Part shown: piece after piece, positions 1 to 7,681 of the stretch
Position numbering within the stretch: the stretch's first letter is position 1
Layout of the letters: every line of letters starts with the position of its first letter
Assembly: GCA_025331125.1 (NCBI GenBank)
Contig: JAOALB010000344.1
Span: forward strand, 1-14,651
Direction: 5' to 3'
DNA length: 14,651 bases
Source of the DNA: Mycogone perniciosa
Lineage: Eukaryota > Ascomycota > Sordariomycetes > Hypocreales > Hypocreaceae
Position numbers and translations under genes: made by a program
Notes under the pieces: generated by a model
The model's input: only the letters and a program-made list of their open reading frames with translations
Databases searched by the model: none
What the model was told of the DNA's origin: nothing

Positions 1-523
1 GCTCGTGCAGTCTATCTAACCGCCGCGCCATCTCCTCAGCAGACGGGTTCAGAGAGTTGCAGCCAAGGAGGCTCAAACGGCACGATAAAACGTGCGTATA
101 TCGATACTCAATTCTGTTACACCACTTTTTGGGGCCGAAATGAAAGCAAGACGACCACCAATGGCCAATCTCTTGAGGGCGTTCTGCGTAAGCGAGGCGG
201 AACCGACAGTATCAACGACCACATTAACGCCCCGACCACCGGTCAAAGTATCCAGGGCTTTTAGATCTGGGTTATTCTCTGTGTTTATATTGTCTCTGTA
301 ATGCCGAGAGGCTTTGAAGACTTGGGCGTCTTTGTTTCTGGCGAGCTGCACAATACAAGAGCCGACTGAACCGTTTGCGCCGATGACAAGAACAGTGTCG
401 GATTGTTTGATCGCTGACCTCTCCATGATTTAAGGCAGCCGTAGGAAATGGGACCCTAAGAGTAGCTGCTTTAGTAAACGTTATGTTCTTTGGCTTCTAG
501 GCGATATCCTTCTCATGGACTAG
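1..523 (-). pseudogene. Broken MDR-family (zinc-type alcohol dehydrogenase / quinone oxidoreductase-like) gene, left part outside the window
   Basis: This is the remnant of an NAD(P)-dependent medium-chain dehydrogenase/reductase. The longest open piece (73-426) carries the Rossmann nucleotide-binding start VLVIGANGSVGS followed by VQLARN, and later VVVDTVGS and IGGRLAFIS, all typical of this family. Homology continues beyond both ends in other frames. Upstream, 431-523 reads HEKDIA, a TAG stop at 497-499, then KPKNITFTKAATL and VPFPTAAL. Four bases (427-430) separate that from the next block, so the frame is shifted. Downstream, after TFYR at 82-93, the frame shifts again and 2-81 reads LSLLGCNSLNPSAEEMARRL, the expected C-terminal continuation. 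There are therefore at least three lesions: one stop and two frameshifts. The N-terminal GroES-like catalytic domain is not visible above position 523, where an LTR-like segment lies. I infer a dead gene; sequencing error could explain one frameshift but not all the damage. Confidence 0.85.
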
Positions 524-793
524 CGGTACCCATAGGCTTACCCTTTTGGGGGCCAACTTTCGCTGCGTGGCCACTTAGTCGGGCACAAAAGTCCGGGACA
601 GTAGCAGCTACAGCGCGCCCCTGCTTTCGCTGGGGTACTTACGTTGCGATCTCTCCCAGCTCGGTCGCCGCAATCCATAGGGGGGCATCTATGTTGCAGG
701 CCAGGGCCGGGGGTCGTTTCTGAGAGTTCATCTCCCTTCCGCGAAAAGTCGCGGTTTCCTGGTCTGGTGACCTACCAAGGTCGGGTCGTGACA
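524..793 (-). mobile_element. Possible solo LTR or LTR fragment starting TGTCACGACC
   Basis: On the minus strand this segment begins with TGTCACGACC (784-793), a TG start that I recall from several fungal Ty3-type LTRs. It contains two good hairpins: gacct/aggtc at 769-782 and ccgcga/tcgcgg at 739-754. It is GC-rich, has no convincing protein, and lies exactly where homology to the dehydrogenase pseudogene stops. The 3' boundary (a CA end) and a target-site duplication could not be identified, so neither the element's extent nor an insertion into the dehydrogenase gene is proven. It could instead be ordinary structured sequence. Confidence 0.3.
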
Positions 794-828
794 GCTAGCT
801 ACTATAGCTAGCTAGGCTAGAGGCTAGG
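793..828. repeat. CTAG-rich palindrome cluster
   Basis: An inverted repeat with 9-bp arms (agctagcta / tagctagct, 3-nt spacer) covers 793-813, followed at once by further CTAG copies to 828. CTAG occurs five times in 36 bases. It directly abuts the TG end of the LTR-like segment. A TATA-like actatataaa follows at 831-840, but no gene start after it can be supported. The rest of 829-1088 shows nothing recognisable. Confidence 0.6.
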
Positions 829-1088
829 AAACTATATAAAGCATGGGAAATTTTATCGGTTACACCCTCCAAATTATTGTCTGCATGAAACAACACACAA
901 TTCTACCAGTTCCGGTCATAAAGGGGTGTTCACGCCCATGAACCAGAACCAGGGTGTTTCTTGGCGAAGTGGTGCTACTTTGCTACAGAACCTCCTCGTT
1001 ATCGCAAGAGCAAACTTCAGCCAACCAGATGGCTGACCGCACACCCTCGGCCAGATGGAGCGCCGGCCCCGTCACCGTTTGAGAAGCC

Positions 1089-1202
1089 TGACAAATCCCA
1101 TATCTTGAAAAGCTCAAACAGGCCCGAAAGGAAAGGGGGCAGGCAAGGTCCTCCGATGAGGATGAGTCAGATGAAGAACTTGACCAAGGTTTGGCACACT
1201 AA
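1089..1202 (+). pseudogene. Acidic C-terminal protein tail, possibly from a transposase
   Basis: After a TGA at 1089-1091 an open frame reads IPYLEKLKQARKERGQ, then SSDEDESDEELDQGLAH and a TAA at 1200-1202. A basic helix followed by an acidic serine-rich tail is what the C-termini of fungal pogo/Fot1-type transposases often look like, but no catalytic part is present, so this is only a suggestion. The TAA lies directly at the point where APH homology begins in another frame. It may therefore be an insertion remnant that cut off the 5' end of that gene, or a chance open frame. Confidence 0.25.
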
Positions 1203-1667
1203 CTTGATCGGTAGATGTGATGGCGTAGAGATTCGAGATGCTCGTGTTTGCCCGACTCACCATGCCTCATCATACTGTGATGAAGATGACTTCAATGCAA
1301 ACCTTCTTTGTGGCCTTTTCGAATGTATTCCTCCTCCGATGCGTAATGCCCTCGCTCGACAACTGCGAGCCGACCACCGAATTGTTCTGTCGCATTGTGA
1401 CTTATCGCCGAGAAATATTATTGTCAAGGAGGGCAAAATCACAGGCCTGGTCGATTAGGAAGATGCAGGGTGGTATCCAGAATACTGGGAATACGTCAAA
1501 TTCTTTCAGCGCTCAGGTCTCAGTGAAGGGGATTGGCGAAGTCATGCGGACGACATCTTCCCTCAAAACTACCCTGATGAGCTGGTGGTCTATACCATAT
1601 GAAAGGCCAGCTTAGTGAAAACTTGGAGCTAGTTCAACAAATGATGTGTTATAGCTGCTGCTATTGA
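1203..1667 (+). pseudogene. Broken aminoglycoside phosphotransferase (APH)-like gene
   Basis: This encodes part of a fungal protein of the phosphotransferase enzyme family (protein-kinase-like fold), a large ascomycete family whose substrates are mostly unknown. Visible in order are DGVEIRDARVCPTHHASSY, DEDDFNANLL, the catalytic-loop motif HCDLSPRNIIV (usually HGDLxPRNI; the second residue is Cys here) and the metal-binding block KITGLVD. The family's conserved Trp after that Asp is replaced by a TAG stop (1456-1458, one base from TGG). The same frame then continues with the expected EDAGWYPEYWEYVKFF, SGLSEGDWRS and YPDELVV up to TGA at 1600-1602. Near 1593 the homology shifts frame to GQLSENLELVQQMM and ends at TGA 1665-1667. 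The N-terminal lobe is missing. One stop, one frameshift and a 5' truncation make it non-functional. The TGG to TAG change is a TpG to TpA transition, compatible with RIP or ordinary deamination. Confidence 0.85.
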
Positions 1668-1756
1668 CCCTGATCTCCAGCATAAGATTCGGGAACTGAT
1701 GTTCATTATCTCCTGGGCTGATGTAGCCTTTTCAAACTCTATATATATGCCAGCCT

Positions 1757-4195
1757 TCACTGCAATTCTGACTGCAGCTCTGTTTCGACATACAGTGTTA
1801 GAGGGGGCCTCGCAAGTACGTTATACTGGTTCCGAGCTGGGCGAAACAGGATAAGGTAGAGCGGGAAAATATTCATTACGCTGTACAAGGCAGTTATTAC
1901 TCCGAATGAGGATCTGACCCCATGGCCCTGTAGCACGGCCAACATGATAAATGGGAACACGATACCACCCACGCCAGTCGCACAGGTCACCAGGCAGATC
2001 GCAGTGTTAGTCCACCGACCCTGGCCACGCACGCCGAGGACGTAAAAAAAAGGACCCATGGGTGATGAGAAGAGGCGGAAGATGAGGAACATAGTCATAG
2101 TGTGATTGGCCGACGAGAAGTCAAGACCCATAACCAATGCGGAAAATGTAATGGAGCCCGCACACGCTACGAGCAGGATAACGTGTGAGGGCACAATAAG
2201 ACTGAGAAGAGCAAAAGCACACGAACCTAGTGCGTTTATTGAAGTGCCCATGAAAAAATAGCTAGTTGTGGATAAACATTGGGGCGAGGAGGCGCTGCGA
2301 GCGGCGCTGGTGGCCAGGGAATTGAAGAAGGCAGTATAGCATGCCCATGCGCCATTAGCAAAAATTTCAGACAGGATTGCCCCAGTTAGAGTAATGCGCT
2401 CGACTGAGAATCCAGCAAAGGATGCTTGGGGTATGTTTAGACGCTCAGTTTGGGCCTGCAGGTCTAAATCAGTGACTTTTGGGAGCGATATATAGTAGCA
2501 ATAGAATGCTACAATAACAGTAAAAAGGGCACTGGCGAGATATGTCCATTGCATGGATCTTAAGCTTTGAGTGTGGATGATATTCGGAAATAGGACTTTC
2601 TCCGTAAGTAGGCCTCCCAGGACTGTTCCAGCTCCTAGTATTCCCTGTCCTAGACAGACACGAAACTCGGCGTGGTGAGGTGGTCCGCAGAGTGTTAGAA
2701 AGCCAAACGATGCCATCAACATCGGTGCCAGGCCTAAACCGACAATAAAGTTGGAGACAACGAAGCCGGAATAAGACTTTAACTGTCCAGAAGGCCAGAA
2801 TGTAAGCGTTCCGATGCAGAGTAAACCTAAACCTGTGAGAAAGGTTGTTTTAAATCCGGCGGTTCGCAGGATCCCTAGCCCAAGGAACGACCCGACAATG
2901 CGGCCTCCATAAATAGTACATGTTAAGCTTATGTTTTTGGTGAGAGTTGGGTGGGCCGAGACTTGGATTTTGCTGTTGAGGGTGGTAAGTAGAGAGAGGA
3001 TGAATCCCCAGAAAGTGTAGATGATGATGACTTTGATGCAGTATTTGATGGATTCCGAATCCCTCAAAGTAAGCATACAGTCGGGACCTGTTGTTGTATT
3101 GAATGTCAGACTAGCAGAATTCATAGAATTCTCATTTAGAGTCTGGATTTGTTGCCTCTGTGTGATCCCGCCCAGTAACCCCCGTTGACGTTGTTCTTCA
3201 GAATTGCCTGAATCCAAGGTGGCTGGTGACGGTTCTGATTGTGTACTGTCCAGGAACATTCGTTTGATTAACGGCCGCAAGACAGGAATACAGGCGCAGA
3301 TAATGCCTATATTGACCTCTACTGCGGACCACAGCAGCGCTAGGCTTGCATTGTAGGTGAACGCCAGATATATAGACCCGTGGGTGGCCAGCTTTTCGGA
3401 GTTTCCACTTACGGCTGCCAACATTTCGACGCTTGCGCTTGCGGCTGCCAGCTGGAGGTAGTAGATACGCACAATATCAATAGCGGTGGCAAAGGTTCCT
3501 AGCAGGAATGTCATGACCAAAACATACTTCTGCCGCTTCGGCAATTTCATGGCCGTCAGCATCGGGATGGGAAGGATAAGGATAGCTAGGTCTGTGGCGA
3601 CGTTGGCAGGTGCTGAGGAGAGGTAGATGGTCTCGATCGAGATGCAATTGGGACTCATAGTATCAGGGATATAGGCCACGTATACAGGGCGGCATCGGAA
3701 GGCGGTTAAGAATGTTAGGATAACACCAGCGACACTGACGACTAGGAGGGTTGTATATGAGGCCCAATGCATAAAAGCCCGCGTATTTTTAGAGAGTCTG
3801 ATATATAAGATGAGGATGGATGTCTTGGTAGCCATTAACGCTGGGTTATATAGAATAAAAGCCGCGTAGTCGCTTGCTAGTAGCGGCGTAGCCCAGGAAG
3901 CAGGAATGAGGTTTGGCTGGCGCCCTAAACCCTTTGAGATACTGAAGTCGATAGTAACGGACATGCCAAATGCGAGAATCTTAGTACTATTAGCCTTCGA
4001 TCTTGGCCAGGAAGTAGCAGGCTCACACACCCATGCTAGTATAATGGCCAAGTCGTCCCAGGCTCGACGTTGGAGGATGCATAAGCGGCATACAAGTCTT
4101 GCAGCGACAAATATTGTAGCCAATGCAAAAGATACTGTTACGCCGATGAATACGGCTTTACTGCGCGAAGAGAACCCGTTACTGTCCAGGGCCAT
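1757..4195 (-). CDS. Fungal rhodopsin-type 7TM domain fused to an L-fucose-permease-like MFS transporter
   Basis: One uninterrupted frame of 812 codons. Residues about 12-310 form a fungal rhodopsin-like integral membrane domain (related to Pth11-type and SAT4-like proteins). Marks are the first helix VFIGVTVSFALATIFVAARL, RRAWDD before helix 2, TKTSILILYIRL, the helices around 200-250, and YNASLALLWSAVEVNIGIIC near 281-300. Residues about 311-380 are a hydrophilic linker. Residues about 383-785 form an MFS domain of the FucP-like type: TFWGFILSLLTTLNS, TFWPSG, GFVVSNFIVGLGLAPML, FRVCLGQGILGAG, then the second half with LGVRGQGRWTNTA and VGGIVFPFIM. Codons 56-72 are a probable 51-nt intron, giving about 795 residues after splicing. 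Start: ATG at 4193-4195, just before helix 1. It should sit in the plasma or an internal membrane with about 19 helices. Substrate and signal are unknown; I infer a sensor-transporter hybrid. Two neighbouring genes read as one is the alternative, but no stop separates the parts. Confidence 0.9.
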   Translation of the reverse strand: MALDSNGFSSRSKAVFIGVTVSFALATIFVAARLVCRLCILQRRAWDDLAIILAWVCEPATSWPRSKANSTKILAFGMSVTIDFSISKGLGRQPNLIPASWATPLLASDYAAFILYNPALMATKTSILILYIRLSKNTRAFMHWASYTTLLVVSVAGVILTFLTAFRCRPVYVAYIPDTMSPNCISIETIYLSSAPANVATDLAILILPIPMLTAMKLPKRQKYVLVMTFLLGTFATAIDIVRIYYLQLAAASASVEMLAAVSGNSEKLATHGSIYLAFTYNASLALLWSAVEVNIGIICACIPVLRPLIKRMFLDSTQSEPSPATLDSGNSEEQRQRGLLGGITQRQQIQTLNENSMNSASLTFNTTTGPDCMLTLRDSESIKYCIKVIIIYTFWGFILSLLTTLNSKIQVSAHPTLTKNISLTCTIYGGRIVGSFLGLGILRTAGFKTTFLTGLGLLCIGTLTFWPSGQLKSYSGFVVSNFIVGLGLAPMLMASFGFLTLCGPPHHAEFRVCLGQGILGAGTVLGGLLTEKVLFPNIIHTQSLRSMQWTYLASALFTVIVAFYCYYISLPKVTDLDLQAQTERLNIPQASFAGFSVERITLTGAILSEIFANGAWACYTAFFNSLATSAARSASSPQCLSTTSYFFMGTSINALGSCAFALLSLIVPSHVILLVACAGSITFSALVMGLDFSSANHTMTMFLIFRLFSSPMGPFFYVLGVRGQGRWTNTAICLVTCATGVGGIVFPFIMLAVLQGHGVRSSFGVITALYSVMNIFPLYLILFRPARNQYNVLARPPLTLYVETELQSELQ
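3980..4030 (-). other. Probable 51-nt in-frame intron in the 7TM-MFS gene
   Basis: On the minus strand the segment starts GTGTGTGAGC and ends TACTAAG, with a branch-like GGCTAATAG about 10 bases before the 3' AG. It is 51 nt (17 codons) and contains no stop, so the reading frame is open whether or not it is spliced. The encoded stretch, residues 56-72, is hydrophilic (PATSWPRSKANSTK) and lies in the middle of the second helix. Removing it joins AIILAW to ILAFGMSVTIDF and restores a continuous membrane segment as in relatives, which argues that it is spliced. Confidence 0.75.
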
Positions 4196-4860
4196 GACTC
4201 TGGAATGACACAGCGGGGGAGCAGCTAGTTGAAGGATGGTCTTTCTCTCTGATGAGAGCTTTCTTTATCTCCTTTCGGCTAGATGTAGGTATCTTATACC
4301 TACTCCTTGCGACAACTTATGAGATTCATCTACTCTTGTTAGCGTGGATGCCTTGAAGGAGATGCACTTCTGTTAGGGCGGGGCCACCGACCTGTTCTGT
4401 ATGTTATCAATGGGTCCTCGGCGAATGCGCCAGGGGTACGTCGTGCTGGATTGAAATTGATTGAATCCTGGAAATGTTGGTTGTTTTCGATTAAACAACT
4501 AGAGGGTCATGACTCTGACGTTTTGCAAATGACAACATTGCCACGTTTATAGTTGAAACATACTTATGTTGTTTGTCCACGGCTAACCCGGGAAAGTTTC
4601 CCACACACCCCTTTGCCTCAGGTGTGACATAGCTTTGCATAGTAGATCCAATTAAATATGGCGAGTAACATTTGGGAACAAATTTCCTCCACACCATTTT
4701 TGTAGCGCAGTCCTTTCTGTTATAGTCCTAGTATCATGCAATATGAGAGAGCTATTATGATAAGTGAAAGAATTTCCCACCCTTCATTCTTGCCTGGCCT
4801 GAAAGCCTCGCCGCTGAACGAACTGTCGGTGTCACATACTTGGAGCGAGTGGTTGTGGAA
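4196..4860 (-). promoter_or_regulatory. Upstream region of the 7TM-MFS gene with an 8-bp inverted repeat
   Basis: No gene is recognised between this gene and the transposon relic. About 90 bases before the ATG there is a perfect inverted repeat, gtaggtat-ctt-atacctac (4285-4303), the sort of site a dimeric regulator could bind. Two GCGGGG hexamers (4213-4218 and 4378-4383) fit the short CreA consensus, but that motif is common by chance. A 68-codon minus frame at 4491-4697 resembles nothing I know and is not called. Confidence 0.3.
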
Positions 4861-4864
4861 GTTG

Positions 4865-5577
4865 ATTAGTAACTAGACGAAGAAGGCTCTCTCACCTCCC
4901 TACAAGCTTCGAAGTCGATCGATCGATCGTACCTGTTAATTAATCTATATCGTACTAATTTAGCCCTCAATCGACCGATTCGATCGTCGATCGCCTCATA
5001 CATCGAAGGAGTCCCGGGTAGGTCGCGAAGAGCAGTTCGAACGAGAACGCTATCACCAGACGAGTCCGTCAATACCCTCGTAAGCCACCAAGCAGCAAAG
5101 GGAGACGAGGGGTCATATACTTGATCCGAAAGGGGTAAAGGACTCTCCACTCCGAATCCCGCACCACGGCGCTTCCAGGTCCGCCGGTAGCGGTCAACGG
5201 GCCGTCCAATCATGAGCAGCAACAAGGCCGTCCGAGTAGGCCGATCACAGGCGACACCGCCAACCGTTTAGCGTTCGATTCGACCTTAATACTCTTCGCG
5301 TACGCGCCCAATCACCCACCGGCGGACAACATCGCATACAAAGCCGACCCGATCGCACGGCGGAGGGACGTCGGCGCCGCGCAGTTTCCCCGACCGTCTT
5401 ATACAGCCGTCGACTTTCTCACTATCGCGTCGTCTTCCGCCAAAACGGAGAGAGATTTCAGCAGTCGCGGGAGGACGGTAACACCACTCAGGTACCGCCC
5501 GCGACGCTATATAGTTGGCACGGCTCAGCGCCTCCGTTCACGGAGTAAGGCCGGTATTTATCGACCAACTCTTACTC
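4865..5577 (+). other. TpG-depleted, CpG-rich tract on the plus strand
   Basis: By hand count these 713 bases hold about 80 CpG but only four TpG on the plus strand (about 4934, 5122, 5212 and 5515). CpA, the complement of TpG, stays common: about 39 in 5041-5520. The left edge is sharp, since 4801-4860 alone has about seven TpG. TpG is frequent again after 5578. In the hAT-derived frame this matches Thr, Arg and Pro where relatives would often have Met, Trp and Leu (ATG to ACG, TGG to CGG, CTG to CCG), that is T to C before G. Confidence 0.8.
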
Positions 5578-5663
5578 TGGGTCTCCTTGAAGGGGATAAT
5601 TGGAGGCAAGTTCTTCAATTGGTGGGCAGGATCAGCGTAGATAGGGATAATGAGGATCAGTGA
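4873..5663 (+). pseudogene. hAT-family transposase relic, C-terminal dimerisation region
   Basis: The open frame 5139-5663 (174 codons, TGA at 5661-5663) contains a recognisable hAT C-terminal dimerisation domain (hATC). ADPIARRRDVGAAQFPR is followed by TAVDFLTIASSSAKTERDFS, then GRTVTPLRYR and AQRLRSRSKAGI, ending GLLEGDNWRQVLQLV. hAT relatives have a form like LxxxAxDxLSIPASSAxxERxFSxAGR followed by a Trp-containing cluster. No ATG, Trp or Cys codon occurs until near residue 150, and expected Trp or Met positions are Arg or Thr. Upstream, 4873-5124 is another open frame (83 codons) ending in TGA; it includes SYIEGVPGRSRRAVRTRTLS and may be an earlier, frameshifted part of the same relic or unrelated. 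The N-terminal zinc finger and catalytic core are absent. GATCGATC tracts lie near both ends (4917-4929, 5661-5680), but convincing terminal repeats were not found. It is non-functional. Confidence 0.75.
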
Positions 5664-6099
5664 TCGATCGATATAAATCGATCAATCAAGGCTTGGGTGG
5701 TTTCTTACTAAACGGCCACATTCTTCTCCCGCAGGCCGCGTCTGTTGCTGCCGTGTAGAAGCAGAATACGTAGAAAACGGAAAAGATGAAAACCTCAAGG
5801 CTTAAAGATAATATCGTAGAGGTGGAGAGTCGGAAGTCCGCGTGCTGTGTACGCTCCTCTGTTTTATTCTCTTCGGGTTCCAGTCTCCCCCCCCCCAAAG
5901 AGTGGAAGCACGGCTGCTTCGTCTCTCGGGCTGGCTTTTTCTCGTCGCCCATCAGCTCTTCATTGCGCTAACGCCGGCATTGTGCTTGGAAAGTCTTGAC
6001 AACATCGACATAGTACCGATGTCCACACTGGCGCTAAGATACCAGCAAAAAGCAAGGCGTATTGCCCACTTTACTGCCAAGTCCTTTGATGGGGGAAAA
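5664..6099. other. Gap between the transposon relics, no supported gene
   Basis: A run of ten C occupies 5887-5896. Open frames on both strands here (88 and 167 codons) cross the C-run or low-complexity sequence and resemble no family I know. The stretch may hold the 3' flank of the neighbouring LINE or more hAT debris. Confidence 0.4.
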
Positions 6100-6124
6100 A
6101 CACACACACAAACACAAACACAAA
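6100..6124 (-). repeat. CA/CAAACA simple repeat, possible LINE 3' tail
   Basis: The plus strand reads acacacacacaaacacaaac and similar units, so the minus strand reads TTTGTG/TG repeats about 130 bases after the LINE stop codon. Tad1-type LINEs often end in simple repeats, so this may mark the element's 3' end. That is inference. Confidence 0.45.
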
Positions 6125-6250
6125 TTACTATTTACGAACACTCTGTATCTAGGTACAACAGCCTCGTTTGGGCAAACAGGTCGGTAGGAGCCAGGGGTCT
6201 AGACCCTGTTCGCTACGTTTCGCTGGACAAAGGAAAGTTTTGGTGTGTTC

Positions 6251-7174
6251 TCAATCTATGTCTTGTAGAGGGGGGCCGTATGGGTTCACCTCCTCCACCA
6301 GCTTCTGGAAAGCCTCGCTTCCCTTGGGTCCTAGTAGGTATGTGACTGGTCTCTCGCCTCTCGGTGTTTCGGGGAGGAAGCTCCTCGTCATGCGGCATTC
6401 GGCAAAGTGCCCCGGCTCCCTGGGGGAGCCGCATCTGCAATGGGATTGTATGTCGTGGCCAAAACGGTCGTGGTAGCTTTGGAAGTCTCCGTGACCAGAC
6501 CTCTCTACCAGCAGCCTATGTAAGATGGGTCGGGGGAGTTTCAGTTCCGGGGGATTTGTAGGTGCTCCTAGGCCCCACAGTTGGTAGCGTTCCGGGGCGT
6601 TCGCCTCCCAGTACTTCTCCTGGAGGGTTGTTCTTTCCGCTTTTGCCCAGCGTTTGATGTGCGCTAGAATGCTCCAACTCTGAGAGGGGAGATTGTGGAC
6701 CGTCCCTTCTTTCGTTAGTTCATCCGCTATTTCGTTGCCTCGTATGTCTTTGTGGCCTGGCACCCAGGAAACAAACACCTTCCAGGGGTGTACCTCTTCT
6801 GCTATGCGTTGGAACCGCATGAACTCTTCTTGTGACGAGGTTGGGGCTTCGCCCAGCAGGCCTCTTACCACTGACGTATTGTCAAGAAAGACGTGTATTT
6901 CGTTGATTCTGGGGTCGTTCCTTGCGAGCCCGGCTGCTGTTCTGATTGCCCTAGCAGCTCCCACGGCTTCTGCGTCGTAGACCTCTGCGTCAGCGAGTGG
7001 CCCGCAGTCTTTGTGAACTTTGGCTCTGTAGTATACTGCTGCTCCCCAACTTGTTTTCCCGTCGATTTGGGAGCCGTCCGAGTAAGCCGCGATTGTCGAG
7101 GCTGGCAACGAGTCCATTAGTTCTGTCGGATAACGTCGGTCTAGTTGTTGGAATAAGCAAAAATGTGTATGCAA
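6251..7174 (-). pseudogene. LINE ORF2 fragment: RNase H plus CCHC zinc knuckle
   Basis: This 307-codon open frame is the end of a retrotransposon polyprotein, not a host gene. The RNase H core has all expected acidic and histidine positions, counted from the codon at 7174: D33 in YSDGS, E69 in YDAEA, D98 in FLDNT, then WVPGHKDIRGNEIADELTK with H141 and D151. A zinc knuckle CRCGSPREPGHFAEC (C246, C248, H256, C260) follows, as in Tad1-type elements, and the protein ends PPLQDID. The first codon at 7174 is TTG, and the first in-frame ATG is at 7115-7117. In-frame sequence continues upstream to TAG near 7230, so the piece has lost its natural start rather than having one of its own. No frameshift is visible, so the insertion is fairly young or the RNase H piece has by chance stayed open. 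It lacks the RT needed for retrotransposition. Confidence 0.88.
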
Positions 7175-7230
7175 GGGAACCTGTGATCTGACGTGAGGTG
7201 AAACAGAACGCGCGGCGTTCTGCTTCTATG

Positions 7231-7681
7231 ATAAAATGGCGGGAGGAGAATCCAAGGAAGAAGGGAGGGAGGGGGCAGCAATTGAGTGGAATTCTGGCGC
7301 CCTATCTTCGTGATGTGAACAAGCTGACTACGTAACTGGTTTTTTCCGACACAACCCTACCCCAAATCATATGCTCCATGACCCTTCAAAATCCCCTTAT
7401 AACCAGGATCCGTACGATAGCCTAACGGCTGTTGCGCTGCTTCTTGTGGCCTGTAAAAGCTCCTGCACTAACAAGCTGCTAACAGCTGCTAGTGCGGAAA
7501 ATTTTTTACAGGAGAGAGTTGGATGTCGAACAGGTATAGAGAAATGTCACATAGCAAGCATATAGGGTCACTTATCCACGCATATAGTGTGGAGCTTCAC
7601 TTTTGAAGGATTTGTGGTCTGACAAGAAACATCTAGCCCAAGCTTTTCGAAACCCCAGAGAAATAGTCAAAAATTGCACCT
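7231..7681. other. No recognisable gene; purine-rich tract
   Basis: 7236-7279 is strongly purine-rich (gggaggagaa, aagggagggaggggg). Nothing else in the stretch can be assigned. A short plus-strand frame near 7610-7680 (KDLWSDKKHLAQAF) ends at a stop and might belong to the decayed region that follows. Confidence 0.35.

Larger units (their letters stand above)
6100..7230 (-). mobile_element. 5'-truncated Tad1-like non-LTR retrotransposon (LINE)
   Basis: This is the 3' part of a fungal LINE: the RNase H domain and zinc-knuckle C-terminus of ORF2, then a short 3' region ending at the TG-rich repeat. The frame is closed by a stop near 7230, and no reverse transcriptase or endonuclease sequence lies beyond it. 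That fits the usual 5' truncation of incomplete LINE insertion. A target-site duplication was looked for by eye and not found. Confidence 0.75.

Noticed and set aside
490..723. 77-codon plus-strand open frame
   Set aside because: It overlaps the LTR-like segment and the end of the dehydrogenase pseudogene on the other strand, with no family resemblance.
1654..1853. Plus-strand open stretch reading AAIDPDLQHKIRELM after the APH remnant
   Set aside because: It mostly overlaps the end of the MFS gene antisense, and no match to APH C-termini is evident.
3906..4208. 100-codon plus-strand frame
   Set aside because: It is antisense to the first exon of the 7TM-MFS gene, whose minus-strand motifs are clear.
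4213..4383. Two GCGGGG hexamers as CreA sites
   Set aside because: The consensus is too short and frequent to call without conservation; noted only in the promoter entry.
4866..5225. 119-codon minus-strand open frame
   Set aside because: It lies antisense to the TpG-depleted relic. The plus strand carries the hATC motifs nearby, and the minus frame resembles nothing.
5686..6345. Open frames of 88 (minus) and 167 (plus) codons, one with a hydrophobic stretch
   Set aside because: They cross a C-run or a CA repeat and LINE 3' sequence, overlap each other on opposite strands and look like no known protein.
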